From contig OY997588.1 of assembly GCA_963921825.1 (NCBI GenBank), positions 130,417,203 to 130,481,202 on the forward strand: a DNA stretch of 64,000 nt. The letters are read 5' to 3'. The stretch comes from Erodium maritimum. Taxonomy: Eukaryota > Streptophyta > Magnoliopsida > Geraniales > Geraniaceae. This document shows positions 34,803 to 47,224 of the stretch, piece by piece (the first letter of the stretch is position 1; each line of letters starts with the position of its first letter). The notes below the pieces were generated by a model. That model had not been told where the DNA came from. It saw only the letters and a program-made list of their open reading frames with translations, and ran no database searches. The position numbers and the translations under genes are program-made.

Positions 34803-35577
34803 TGTAAAACCCCACGTAATTCTAAAGGGAATTATTTGAAAGTCAAAACGTTAAGGTGGGTTTTTGCAACAAGTTTAATTTTGGAGAAGGTAGATCCAAA
34901 AAGAAAAAAAAAGGACAAAGGGGTGCTGGACCTTAGAGATGGACCGTACTTGGCCCATTTAGAGACTCAGCCGGCCCATTTAAACTGATGCACTCGGCCT
35001 GGCCCAAAGGGCACGCTATAAGAGGGAGCAAACCCTAGCTGCGGTTACTGTTCATCGTCCCTTCCCTCTTTCTCTCTCTGCGCGAAACCGAGCAAAGCTC
35101 TCCGCCGCTCCTCCCGTCCCCGTTTTCTCGCCGTCCTCCCATCGTCGTGCAGCAGAGACGCCCTCAAGCTCCTCTCCACCTCCATCAGTGCCCTCGTCCC
35201 CGTCTACAAGCCGAGCACGAGCGACTTCGAACCGGCGCCGGAGATCCGTCCACTCGGATTCGTCCTCTCCGGGCGGAATCGAGCCCTCTCCCTCCTGTCT
35301 TCTTCTTCTCCGGCCTCTCTCATCTCTGTTCCGAGCTATTCCGAGCTCGATGCGTGCGAGTTCGGTCGGAAACCCTCGCCGGCGACCTCGAGTCGTCAGA
35401 TCTGGACGAAGGGCGAGCCTTGGTTCTCGCCTGAACCACCACCGCCACGACCTCGGGTTCGCCGTGGACCTGCCGCTTTCCTCCACTTCTTTCCCTCGTC
35501 GGCGCACCTCACCAGCCACCGTGGAAGACCGCCGGAGCAACCTTTGCTCGCCGGCGACCCGTCCAGCTCAGGCCGAG
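34803..35577 (+). repeat. Truncated 5' LTR of the young Ty3-type element
   Basis: Matches the first 770 bp or so of the LTR at 38817 and then diverges after CCAGCTCAGGCCGA. A TATA-like CTATAAGAG at about 35016-35024 fits the LTR promoter and is also present in the right LTR. Long open frames on both strands of this GC-rich part are not genes. Confidence 0.88.
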
Positions 35578-38560
35578 CGTACCTACTTACTGAGCCCCGA
35601 GTGAGGACTTAATACCGATCTTGAGATCGAGTAGAGTACTCGTTACCATCTACATTTTGGATTTCGTGTCAGCTGACACTTGAGCATTACACTGGGTGTA
35701 TTGATTCGTGGTGACGTATTGATCGAGCGAGTTTAACACCGTTAAGCCCACTGGTGCTTTCAACGCATCGACTAAAGGTATGGTAGTACCGCCCAATGTC
35801 AGTGGGAATTGGAAAGTGGAGTAACAAACTTAGTCAGTTTGAAGGTTCTTTTCTTCTCCGACAGTGCGGATCGAATTTTAAGAACCGAGTGCTGAAGCAG
35901 CAAGCGTTCATCGAGCGCCATCAGCGACGAATGCCGAACAGTGAAAGGCCGCAGCCTTGACCAGTAAACGGTCCGACCGGTCACCGGAGTTGACCGAGCA
36001 ACGATAAGATCAGAGTAGTGCAGCGGAAGCGGGTGGGCCCATACCCACAGTAGTAGTAATCGACAGTTTCTTCTAACCCCGCTTCAGGACTTAAGTTAAA
36101 AGATTCGAGCCATTGAGGCGATGTGGTTCAAAATATTTGTTAGCAAACGAAGGTTGCACGAGTGGGTGCCGTACGCGAGAAACTAAATCAAGGTGTGTCT
36201 CTTACGTTCTTTTCAGAAGGACTAATCGGTTTGCCGCCAGTTCACCCGGAACAAACGGTTAGCGCTGAGAGTTAATCGGACGACCTTCCAGCGGGGAAGA
36301 ATGCGGGGAACGCGAGTTGAGTACCAAAACAGATCTCCACCAACAGGAGAAAAGCGAACGCTAATGTCCCGCGAGGACTAAGCATAACCTTGAAGTTACA
36401 TCCTAGAAGTGAGAGCATCTCACGTTGAATTCCAGCTAGGGCTAGCTGAGGACGACTCCCACAAGCTTTCAGGCCAGTAACAAGATGGCACCGAGCGAGG
36501 AATCGTATGATAGGTTGGATTTTGTGCCACGTGTGAGCACAGGAAAGATTAAGAGCTAACCGTTTTGGGTTTTAATTTGTCAAGTAGCGAATGACGGAGC
36601 TGCGCGAGTTTCTAAACTATTCAAGGTTTTCAAGATCCCAGTACGTGGTGTTTAACCCTTAAAGGGCGACTTGGGTGGATTTGACTATAAGTTGGTTAAT
36701 GGATAGCTCGTGAACGGTATAAAGGATACCGCCGGTCGGGATGACCTTTGGCATTCGATCAGGGATCGTGTTTTGCCGTCGAGTGTAACTATCACATGTT
36801 CAAAGGTGGTATCTTGAAGGACGCCTACTTTCAACCAAGTACCAGTAAGGGATTCTTTGGGTCCGTGTTGTTGTACGTCGTTCGTCCAACTAAATGTTAG
36901 TAGAGTTCATGGTGGTACTGAACTATGCACCGGTTTTGAGAACCATTGTTTTGTGTTATGATGATTCAGGTGAGATGACTTGTAACGTGGTTGATCAGAT
37001 ATTGAGAACTAATGTGGATGTCAAGAGAAGTATCGCGAGTTGAATCACCTTCTCGATGGACCGTAGTGAGATGTGGATGGCTTTCAGCGAGTTAAGTTTG
37101 TGATACTTGTTGGGTGATTGGCCCGTAGCAGGTTGTGCACCGGAATAAGGTTTAACCGTTGTAAAAAATGTGCTGGTCGTTGGCTTGGTACGGGACGCGT
37201 ACGTGCTTTACTGTTTATCCTGTGTTGGTAACCTGTTAAGTGAAGTGGTTGCAGTTGGTGTTGGTTCATTTGTTTATGTTTTATGATTGTGATGGGATCT
37301 TGAGTTGAGGAATGTGGTTACGAGTTCCGTTGGAAATTAGTTGTGTGACGCACTCGTATGCCAAGCTTAGCATGACGGAAGGTGTTGAGTAAGATGTGTT
37401 TGAGGCTGGCCACTTTTCGACTTTATGACGGTACACGGTACCCGTTGCTTGGCGGAGGTATATCTACCTTTTTTCTTGGGATGCGATGAAGCGAACGATT
37501 GTTCCAAACCCAGCAGTGTTTATGAGGACCTTTGTTTGGATGATCACGTTTGTGAGTTACTTGCTCGTCTTGAGTATGTGAGGTTGTGACGAGATCGGTT
37601 TGGAGTTCTAGTGAGAACTATTCGGGAGACAGTTACTAAAGAGAATTGAGGAGTCACACCTTCGGATGGCTCCGTCCTTGTCCGATTTTCAGAGTTTTCC
37701 GATGAGACACCCATACCGAAGGAAGATCCTGGTATGGCATGACAGAACCGAAGTTGTCCTGTCTGGTGTGATACCGGTACAGTTGGGGATCAAGATAAGA
37801 GGTTTCTACATCAAAGTGATTGACGACGATTCACCGTCTACGCTAACGTTGGAGTCTGTTTAGGTTGCCAAGATTGTTATCTGGCGTTCCTCAGTATCGG
37901 AAGTGGGTACGTTTTGCCCTTTGAGTTGTGCGTTTTTGGTCCATCGGTTGTGGTAATTCGGATGGTTGCTCCGGGCCGTGCAATGTTCATGAGATCCTTT
38001 GTCTTGAGGTAGTGGTTGTTACGTTTTACTTGATCGGGTAAGCGTTTGTGGTTGGTCTTAGCATGGCAAATATTAAATTTCTGGTTAAGTTGTCCCTGTA
38101 AAGGTTACTAAGAAGGAAGCCGAGTGGTTATGTCTACACGTAAGTTCCTACTTCAGTTCGCATTGCGAGATGTTTTGACACGATATCTATGACCGACGGG
38201 AGATTTCGGTATAGAATATCCAGACCGTTACAGAGTTTTTCAGTACGACGTCTATACCGAGGCAGGATTCCGGTATAGGATGTCTTATATCGGCATCTGA
38301 TAGTCCTTAGCGTATCCTTGACATGTTGGGTACATCAGTGGTTCTTGAGTTATGGTCGCTTGGTGAAACCACGAACTGTGGAGAAGGATGTTGTTCACCG
38401 CCACGTATGGCCTTTTTAGTAACTAGCGTGTTATAGTGAAACACGAGTAAGTGAAGGTCGCGTAAGTGCGGAAACGGTTAAAGACCGAGTAGAGCCGACA
38501 AGAGAGTTAGACAGATAAAAGGCGCATGCCTATTAAGTTTCATTGCGCGATCAGTTATTT
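35578..38560. other. Interior of the young Ty3-type element, no coding domain recognised
   Basis: About 3 kb with no long open frame and no family motif. At 38155-38290 it contains GGATTCCGGTATAGG-type units like the LTR minisatellite at 55986-56230, so part of it may be scrambled LTR sequence. The longest frame (37666-37863, 65 codons) is not recognisable. Confidence 0.45.
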
Positions 38561-38816
38561 ATGAAAGTGGGCCTAGGAGGGGCCTTAGCGGATCGACAGC
38601 GACGGAGGCAAGTTGGCCCCGCAATTTATCGTACATTTTGAGGTCTTCAGACAGAACCAGAGCCATTGTCAGTCAGCTTCCACGTGTTCCCGAACTGCGG
38701 AAGTACATTGCGGCTCCCTCGCTAGTGAGTCTTAAGCGGACGTTCCCCGAGATGAGAACAAGAGGAGCGCGTTCACTTTAAATTTCGAGGACGAAATTCT
38801 TTTAAGGGGGGTAGAC
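38561..38816 (+). pseudogene. Decayed integrase C-terminus and polypurine tract
   Basis: GGCAAGTTGGCCCCGC and CGAACTGCGGAAGTAC line up with the integrase C-terminal module (GKxxPRFIGPF, then HVSQLRKY) read at 42755-42895, but frames are lost. AAATTTCGAGGACGAAATTC and a G-rich polypurine tract precede the LTR at 38817, just as before 43168. Confidence 0.65.
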
Positions 38817-41387
38817 TGTAAAACCCCACGTAATTCTAAAGGGAATTATTTGAAAGTCAAAACGTTAAGGTGGGTTTTTGCAACAAGTTTAATTTTGGAG
38901 AAGGTAGATCCAAAAAGAAAAAAACAAAAGGACAAAGGGGTGCTGGACCTTAGAGATGGACCGGACTTGGCCCATTTAGAGACTCAGCCGGCCCATTTAA
39001 ACTGATGCACTCGGCCTGGCCCAAAGGGCACGCTATAAGAGGGAGCAAACCATAGCTGCGGTTACTGTTCATCGTCCCTTCCCTCTTTCTCTCTCTGCGC
39101 GAAACCGAGCAAAGCTCTCTACCGCTCCTCCCGTCCCCGTTTTCTCGCCGTCCTCCCATCGTCGTGCAGTAGAGACGCCCTCAAGCTCCTCTCCACCTCC
39201 ATCAGTGCCCTCGTCCCCGTCTACAAGCCGAGCACGAGCGACTTCGAACCGGCGCCGGAGATCCGTCCACTCGGATTCGTCCTCTCCGGGCGGAATCGAG
39301 CCCTCTCCCTCCTGTCTTCTTCTTCTCCGGCCTCTCTCATCTCTGTTCCGAGCTATTCCGAGCTCGATGCGTGCGAGTTCGGTCGGAAACCCTCGCCGGC
39401 GACCTCGAGTCGTCAGATCTGGACGAAGGGCGAGCCTTGGTTCTCGCCTGAACCACCACCGCCACGATCTCGGGTTCTCCGTGGACCTGCCGCTTTCCTC
39501 CGCTTCTTTCCCTCGTCGGCGCACCTCACCAGCCACCGTGGAAGACCGCCGGAGCAACCTTTGCTCGCCGGCGACCCGTCCAGCTCAGGCCGATCTCACC
39601 AGGCCAGACTGGGCAGAGCAAACCGGGCCTTGGGCCAGAAGAGAACCGGGCCTTGGGCCAGAAACGAGCTGGGCCGAGAAGACCTTGGGCCCGTGGGAAG
39701 GATCGGGCCAGTCAGACCAGAAGACGGGCCTTGGCCCATTGTGGACTCGTGCCTTGAGCCCAGTTGGACTTCAAGACCGGGTCTGGACCAGGTTCGGGTT
39801 CGGATCCGGGTCATTTGGACTGTTAAGGAAACCGTTTTAAAAATCAGATTTAATTAACCGGTTTAACGAATTCAAGGTGAGACTTTGAACGGGAAATTCT
39901 TGGTTAAAGAAAAGGACCTTTGGACTTTTATCGTTGTTTGATTGGACTTTTCTTTGTCAAATCTAGACGGGACTTCGCCCGAGATCAAGGGCTTGGACCC
40001 GAGCTAGAAGAGCAAAGATCACGCCGGGACCCGAGTGAAGAACGGAGTGGTGACCACCGGGCTTCATCAAAGTGTTGAGAGGAAGACCTCGAGGTAGGGA
40101 AAGCCTTAACCCCTCGTTTATGACGCTTAGTATGCATGTTAGGCTAATAAAATTGGAAAGGTCCTAGATATGCCTATAGGATGCGAATAACTAGCATAAT
40201 CGTCTTTCAACTACTAATAATCGGAAATGTCTAGTTGTGAACGATTAGGATGCCAATCACTAGTGTAATTCGCTTTCAATAATTGGGAATTGATTGTCTG
40301 GTAGAGGAGCCTTGGCAAAGCCCTCGGATTAGTTGCGTGTTAGGATCACATGCTTGGTTGTTGATTGCTTAGTGCATAGGCTAAAGAGTCTAATGGAACT
40401 AGTGGAATCACATGTTTGAATGCTCGTTTGAAGGCTTGTATGATTGGTTGTTTAAACTCGTGCCTGATCGTTGATTGTATTCGAATGATTATTTGATTTA
40501 CTTAAATGGTTGCTTGGAGCATCGAGTATGACTGGTTGTACCGAGCGGTGCAATCAGGTGATCGATGCCCCGTTGGTTCGAGACTGGTAAGTGAATGGTA
40601 AGTTGTGATTGTGTGATTGGTGTGCTGTGGTTATGTAATTCGTGTACTGTGTGTTGTGGTGAATTGTGAGTTATGCGTGTTAATGAATTGGTAGTGGTTG
40701 GAATTGGATTATTTCGTGATTCGGTTTGAGTGCGTTATTCAATTATGAACTGTTTATTATCGAATTGCCCAAGTATGCGCTTCCTATGGGAGTAATGCCC
40801 TGGGTTCCCGAGGACTTAAAATCCCTTGGAGACGTTTCTGAGACTTCCGACGATATGTGCCCTGAAGGGTGTTTCCGATAGTCTCAATGATATGCGTCTC
40901 CTCTGGATTGGAGGGAAAATCCGAGAGGACACATAAGATGTGGATCGGAGGGTGGTGACTCCATGTGCCACGACATTGATCGGTTTATCTATTGCCTGTG
41001 ATTGTTAAGAGCTTTATGTTAACTTTACTGATGAATTTATTGAGTTTAAGGTCCACATTGTTATGCGTTTTCCCTACTGAGCGCAAGCTCACCCCTATGA
41101 GTTTACTGTTGTGTTTACAGGCTTGATTGAGGAGTAGAAGCTCGGGAGCTTCTTGGTGTGGGTGCATGATAGAGACTTCGTACTTTTCACGTTTATGTTT
41201 TGAGCAAAACTTGTGGAGGATTATTATTACACCCCTGGAGGGTTATTTGTGTTTTGAACTAAGTGTTACGGTTTCGTTTTGTTTTATTGGAGATTTTCAG
41301 GAACTAATCTTTGAATTACCATCTTTTTATTCATTTATTACTAGTCATGCCTTGGGTCCGGGCAAGAACCGGATTTGGGGCGTGACA
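38817..41387 (+). repeat. 3' LTR of the young Ty3-type element (2571 bp)
   Basis: TGTAAAACCCC to GGGGCGTGACA. It contains ACTTCGCCCGAG, paired AGGATGCGAATAACTAG-type units (40150-40290), the GAGC-GCAA-GCTC hairpin at 41078-41091 and a conserved GGAGCTTCTT region. Confidence 0.92.
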
Positions 41388-41392
41388 ATGCT

Positions 41393-41815
41393 GGCAACGC
41401 AATGAGTCGACTTCCTGCTCAGGGCATCGGCGGCAACATTCGCCTTGCCCGGATGATAGAGCAGCTCGAAGTCGTATTCCTCAAGTAACTCCATCCATCG
41501 CCTTTGGCGCATGTTCAGGTCGCGCTGGGAGAAAATATACTTGAGGTTCTTGTGATCCGAGAACACCCTGAAACGCTCATCGTACAGATAGTGTCTCCAG
41601 CTCTTCAGAGTAAATACCACTGCTGCCAGCTCTAGATCATGGGTCGGGTAGTTGCGCTCATGTACCTTCAACTGTCTCGAGCCATAAGCAACTACCTTCC
41701 CGGACTGCATCAACACACCACCCAGTCCCTCGCCTGAGGCGTCACAATACACATCATAACCTACTCCTCGCTCCGGGACAATCAACACTAGAGTGGTGGT
41801 CAATCGAGGGTTGGG
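41393..41815 (-). pseudogene. Ty3 RNase H fragment, inverted relative to the adjoining integrase
   Basis: The minus-strand frame gives [16 protein letters not shown], then [19 protein letters not shown] and [19 protein letters not shown], a well-preserved Ty3 RNase H with its catalytic Asp and Glu. Its reading continues past the inserted element into 34797. In an intact element it would precede the integrase on the same strand. Here it faces the other way and is joined near 41815 to plus-strand integrase sequence. Confidence 0.9.
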
Positions 41816-41817
41816 AG

Positions 41818-43116
41818 TTGAGTGCTGATCAGAGTCTCCGTTATAGAGGACGGTTGTTTGCACCCCGAGGTTGTAGGGACACTGTGTTGAGAGAGTGTCA
41901 TCACTCACGTCTTGCTGTGCACCCTGGTGGCACCAAGATGTATAGAGACACCCGACGACGGTTTTGGTGGAGCGGGATGCGTAGAGCAGTCGCAGATTTT
42001 GTTTCGAGATGCCTCACCTGCCAACAGGTTAAGGCCGAGCATCAGCGTCCCGCCGGCTTGTTACAGCCTTTACCGATCTCTGAGTGGAAGTGGGAGCACG
42101 TCACTATGGATTTTGTATGTGGATTACCGAGGTCGCCGAAAGTGCACGATGCTATTTGGGTAGTGGTTAACCGACTGACCAAGTCGGCATACTTTTTAGC
42201 CATGCGGATGACCGACACTGTTGATGTGTTGAGCCGGTTATACGTTAGAGAGATTATTCGCCTTCATGGAGTACCGGTGTGAGTTGTATCTGATAGGGAT
42301 CCTCGCTTCACATCCAGATTTTGGAAGAACCTGCAGAAGGCGTTGGGGACTGAGGTGCTGCTTAGTACAGCTTATCACCCACATACAGATGGACAGTTAG
42401 AGCGCACTATACAGATTTTGGAGGATATGCTGCGTGCTTGTGTGCTGTACTATCGAGGATCATAGGAGGATTACCTACCGTTAGCAGAGTTCGCTTACAA
42501 TAACAGTTATCAGTCCGGCAGACCGTGTAGGTCGCTTGTGTGTTGGGCTGAGGTAGGGGATCGGAGTTTACTTGGGCCAGATATGGTCAGAGAGACGACC
42601 GAGAAGGTCGCATTGATTAGAGAGCGGTTGAAGACCGCACAGAGTCGCCAGAAGAGCTATGCAGACAGACGTCGCAGACCGCTTGAGTTCGCGGTCGGAG
42701 ACAATGTATTTCTGAGGGTGAGCCCGAAGAAGGGCCTATTGCGGTTCTACCGCGGAGGAGGCAAGTTTTCCCCGAGATTCATCGGACCCTTTAAGATCTT
42801 GGACAGAGTTGGAGCAGTGGCTTACCGCCTAGCATTGCCACCGCAGCTTGGGAACGAGCATAACGTTTTCCACGTTTCCCAACTGCGGAAGTACACCGCT
42901 GATACCTCTCATGTTATCGAGTGGACGGACATCGAGGTAGCTGACGATGTCTCTTATGAGGAGCAGCCTATCAGGATCGTGGATACGGGAGAGAAGGTCT
43001 TGCGGAAGACGACTATCCCTTTGGTACGAGTGCAGTGGAGGCACCAGGGAGCTGAGTCGACCTGGGAGCGCGAGGACGAGATCCGGGAGAAGTATCCCCA
43101 CCTGTTCGATGCTTGA
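41818..43116 (+). pseudogene. Ty3 integrase with C-terminal chromodomain-like end
   Basis: On the plus strand the zinc finger H-H-C-C ([10 protein letters not shown] to CLTCQQ) is followed by MDFVCGLP, the DRDPRF block and the Glu of the [12 protein letters not shown] block. Then come the GPF module (GKFSPRFIGPFKI, HNVFHVSQLRKY) and the end VQWRHQGAESTWEREDEIR, a chromodomain-like tail. Stops at about 42282 (V*VVSD) and 42464 (RGS*EDY) plus a frame change at about 42540 inactivate it. It stands right before the polypurine tract and the LTR at 43168. Confidence 0.9.
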
Positions 43117-43167
43117 GGTACGCCTGTTTTAAATTTCGAGGACGAAATTATTTTAATGGGGGTAGAC

Positions 43168-46078
43168 TGTAAAACCCCACCTATTTAAAAAGGGTTGTTT
43201 TCTGAAAAATGAGACGTGAGGGTAGAATTTTGCAACGAGTGTTGTTGAAAAATCAAACAAAGAAGAAAAAAAAAAAGAGAAGGAGTCTGGGCTGGATTGG
43301 GCCAGTAAGACGCGTTTTGGGCCTGACCCACGCGAAGACACAGCCCAAACCGAACCCTAGCCATAAAAAGGACTCGGTGCCGCTTCAGTGCCACTGTGCA
43401 CGTGCGATTATCGAGGCATCCCTAACCTCTCGCTCGATTCTCTCTCGCGACTCGAACCAGACGCCCCGTCGCGCCTCTCCTTCTCCGACCACCACCCACC
43501 TCCTTCGAGTTCACCTTCACCTTCTTCTTCTTCTTCTTCTCCTCCGTCTTCTTCTCTCAGCCGCGACAAAACCCCTAAAAAGCCAGAAGCGAGCTTCCAC
43601 CTGTCTTCTCCCTCTTCGATTCAAGACCACCGCCGGCGATTTCAAGCGCCACCGTGCCAGATCCGGGGAGATTCAGCGACGGTGAGTTAAACCCTCACCA
43701 GAATCACCTTCCCCATCCTCTTCTTCACCTGAAAACGCGAACCCGAGCTCGTTTGGGGGTCGGACGGGACCAGAGAGCGTCGCCGGAGCGCTCGAGTTCC
43801 AGATCTGGAACTCGCGCGCCGGCGAGCTCTTTGGCCGTCAGATCTGGCCGGAAGGGCTCGGGCCTCGCACCATCCACCCGCCTCTTCTTGTTCCCGGACC
43901 TCTGACGATTCAACTGCCGTCAAAATCGCCGCCGCCGCCAGAGCCGCCGGAACCCTAGCTCCGACCATCGTCGTTCCTAGCTCAGACCGGACGAGGTCGA
44001 GTCCTTGGGCTCGAGCCCAGAGCTTAGTTGGGCCTCGCCCTGAACTGGATTTGGGCCTCGGGCTCGAATCTGGTTCGGGCCTCGGCCTGGACTGACTCTG
44101 GGTTTCGGGTCCGGACTCGGGTTTGGATCCGGGTCTTGGTCGGGCACGGGTCGGTCCGGGTCGGTTTCCGGGTTCGGGTCGGGTTTTGGGTCGGACTCGG
44201 GTCGGTCGGGTCTGGACAGAAAGATTAATTTAATATTATATAATTTGGCTACACTTTGGACTAAATCAGACTTTTGTTGGACTTAACGGTTTAATTAAAA
44301 AGACTATCTGATAATTTAAAGAACGGTTTGATCTGAACCCGAACTGATTGGGACCCTTTTTCTGTTAAACCTAGACTCGGACTTCGCCCGAGAGCTAGGA
44401 CTTCGCCCGAGGAGACGAGGCTAGCCGGACAGCTGTTGATAGGAGTATTTGTTCGTAGGAAGACCACAAGGTAGGGAAAGTCCTAACTCCTCGTGTTTTT
44501 CAATACTATTATGCCTATTAGGTTAATAAAATCGGAAAGGTCCTACAATTGCATATAGGATGCGAATAACTAGAATAAATGTCTTTCAAATACTAATAAC
44601 CGGACGTGTCTAGTAAGCATGCTTAGGATGTGAATCACTAGTGTAACTCGCTTTCAATACTTGGGAATTGATTTACTGGTAGAGAGGCCGTGATGAGCCC
44701 TCAGATTAGTTGTGTTAGCTTCACATGCTTGGTTGCCTAGTTTGGATAAGTTAAGAGTCTAATGCAACTAGATGATTTAAATGTCAAATATGAATGCTTG
44801 AATGTTTATGTGATTGAATACTTGGATGAATGATTGTATGAATGTTGAGTGTAATTTTTTGTGCTAAATGGGACATGATCGGGTGAGTGATAGACCGACG
44901 GAGTGCGATTGGTAAGTAATTCGTAAGTGTAAGACTACATTGATTCTTGTAGTGTGTTGTGGTAGAATGTGATTCGTTAAGCGTTGGTTTCCCCTTGATT
45001 GTTTGAGTGTGTTACCCACTTGTGAGTCTTTAAATTGATTTCTATATCGGTATGGCACCCACGCTGCGGGTGGGGTAGTGCCTGTAAGGTACCCACACCA
45101 AAGGGAATGCTGGTGTGGGGTAGTACCTAAGCCGATGACTTGGTATCCGGTATGGTACCTACACCGAAGGAAGTGCCGGTGTGGGGTAGTATCATAGTCG
45201 GTATCCGGTATGGTACCTACACCGAAAGAAGTGCCGGTGTAGGGTAGTATCATAGCTGGTGGATTGGACCCTGCGGGGCATTGATTATTGGACCATGCGG
45301 GGCATTGTTATTGGATGGTTTGCCCTGCGGGGGATGGTTATTGGTTGATTCACCCAAGTGTATGCGTCTTGCGGGAGCAATGCCTTGGTTCCCTATGACA
45401 TATGGCCATTTGGAGACGTTTCCGAGAATCCCGACGATAAGCACCCTCAGGGGTTGTTACCGGTGTTCTCGACGTTATACGTCTTTGTGACGTTATGCTT
45501 CTCCTCTAGACCGAGGGAAAATCCGACATGACACAACGAGTATTGTGGATCGGAGGGTGGTGACTTCATGTGCCACGACATTAATTGGACGCCCTGTTTT
45601 CTAATGGTTTCTAAAGAAATACATTGATTCCCTTAATTTCCCTTTGATTATTGTTGACTCTTTGAAATTGTTAAACATTCGGTTTGCCTCTGTATTTCAT
45701 CATCTGTTTGGTTTCTCGTCTTATTAAGATTTGAATAAACCTGTGAGCTCCTATTTATTAAACTGAAAGGTCGCCTTGGTGATGCATTTTTCCCTACTGA
45801 GCGTAAGCTCACCCCTCTTGTCTTGTGGTGTTTCAGGTGTTGAGTGGGAGCAGTACTATCCGGACTCTCGGAGCTTGGGAGCTGTTGAGGGTTTAGCTAG
45901 TTTTAGAGACGTGTACCCCTTTTTATGTTGGATTTTGTACTTTACTGACTGAGCTGTGACTCTTTACATTTTGAAGGCTTTATATCATTTGGAACTTTAT
46001 TTATTTTTATTCTCTTGTTTTACTGTAAATCTTTAGTCACGTCTCGAGTCCGGTCAAAACCTGATTTGGGGCGTGACA
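43168..46078 (+). repeat. 3' LTR of the rearranged Ty3 element (2911 bp)
   Basis: TGTAAAACCCCACC to GGGGCGTGACA, preceded by a polypurine tract and the shared AAATTTCGAGGACGAAATTA. The plant-promoter-like start has CCATAAAAAGG at about 43362. It carries ACTTCGCCCGAG twice, AGGATG-type units (44525-44665), a hairpin minisatellite and the GAGC-GTAA-GCTC hairpin (45798-45811). AATAC follows at 46079-46083 in copia sequence. The matching 5' end is lost. Confidence 0.9.
45047..45258 (+). repeat. Hairpin minisatellite in the LTR
   Basis: About four units of 55-65 bp containing TATGGTACCTACACCGAA and GTGCCGGTGTGGGGTAGTA. The two halves of each unit are partly complementary (TACACCG against CGGTGTG). 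Confidence 0.85.
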
Positions 46079-46872
46079 AATACACCTCATTTTCCTCTTG
46101 GTCCAAGTTTTCGGAGGTTTCGATCAATAATTTTGTAATATGCTATGCAGCCCCAAACTCAAAAATAGTTTAAGTTTGGTTTTCAACCATACCAAAATTC
46201 ATAAGGATCCTTTTGAGTCTTCTTTGTAGGAATTCGATTTCCTAAATGACAAGTTGTTTTGAGTGCTTCTCCCCACAACGAATTAGGTAGACTAGCATTC
46301 AAAAGCAAAAAATTAACCATGTCAATGTATGTCCTATTCTTTCTTTCAGCCACTCCATTCATTTGAGGACTATAAGGGGTTGTCCTTTGATGAATCAGAC
46401 CATTGTCTTCACAATATTTATCAAAAGATGTAGGGAAATATTCACTACCCTTATCATTACGAAGAATTTTAATCACCTTTTCTTTTTGATTTTCAATTAG
46501 AGCTTTAAACTCTTTGAATTTATCAGAGGCTTCATCTTTAGTTCTCGAAAGATAAACATAGGTAAAACGATAAAAGTCATCTATAAAACGAGAAATGTCA
46601 GTATGAATTTATTGTAAAAGCTCAGAATTTCGCTCAACTCTAGTAAAAGGTTTCTTGGTCATTTTAGCTTGAACACATATCTCACATTTTCAGGAAAAAC
46701 ACCACAACAAGAAATGTAGCTATGTTTAGACATATATTTCAAAATATGAAAATTAATATGTGATAATCTAGAATGCCAAATAGAAGGGGAATAATCAACA
46801 ACATAAGCAAGCACGTTATTTATTTCATTAATACTTAGCTTAAACATGCCATCACACGTGTACCCTTTTCTA

Positions 46873-46877
<5 letters not shown>
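46079..46877 (-). pseudogene. Copia GAG-pre-integrase and integrase
   Basis: On the minus strand, IWHSRLSHINFHILKYMSKH at about 46790 is the pre-integrase zinc-finger region. The core then reads RFIDDFYRFTYVYLSRTKDE, LRNDKGSEYF and YSPQMNGVAERKNRT, followed by LPNSLWGEALKTTCHLGNRI. Stops are present. It belongs to the same copia element as 34438-34750. Its 5' end is cut by a TA microsatellite at 46879. Confidence 0.87.

Positions 46878-46878
<1 letters not shown>

Positions 46879-46920
<42 letters not shown>
46879..46920. repeat. TA microsatellite, left flank of the 46921-49146 element
   Basis: About 21 TA repeats. A matching TA tract is found at 49148-49173. Confidence 0.95.
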
Positions 46921-46923
<3 letters not shown>

Positions 46924-47224
46924 GTACAATCCGTTGTAAATGAAGCTTATGTTGTAAAATGTAAATAGATTGTAATCATTGGATTTGATTAGATGGAAGG
47001 ATGAAATTAAAACAATCATTAATGGAATAAATATAAATATAAGGAACTTTAAGTGTATTAAGGACATTTTATATGGAATGGGTAAATTTGATTTTATTAC
47101 TGTAATTTGATTTTTTACGGTTAAAAAATCTGATTTTTTAATAAATTCGAAAAAAAATATATATTTTTAATATTTTATTTTTGGTACAATTTTTTTTTAA
47201 AAAATATTCAGCTTTTTAATATTA

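Larger units (their letters stand above)
34798..41392 (+). mobile_element. Young Ty3-type element with long LTRs, degenerate interior
   Basis: A left LTR start at 34803 (TGTAAAACCCCACGTAATTC) and a complete right LTR 38817-41387 are flanked by the 5-bp duplication ATGCT (34798-34802 and 41388-41392). The left LTR is cut short at about 35577 and its first 770 bp differ from the right LTR at only about ten positions, so the insertion is recent. The interior lacks recognisable gag, protease, reverse transcriptase or primer-binding site. It keeps only a decayed integrase end before the polypurine tract. It is therefore non-autonomous or internally rearranged. Confidence 0.88.

Noticed and set aside
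35052-35540. A 162-codon open frame repeated almost identically at 39069-39557
   Set aside because: Both lie in the two LTR copies of one element, which are about 98-99% identical, so conservation is expected. The sequence is GC-rich and open on both strands, with no domain.
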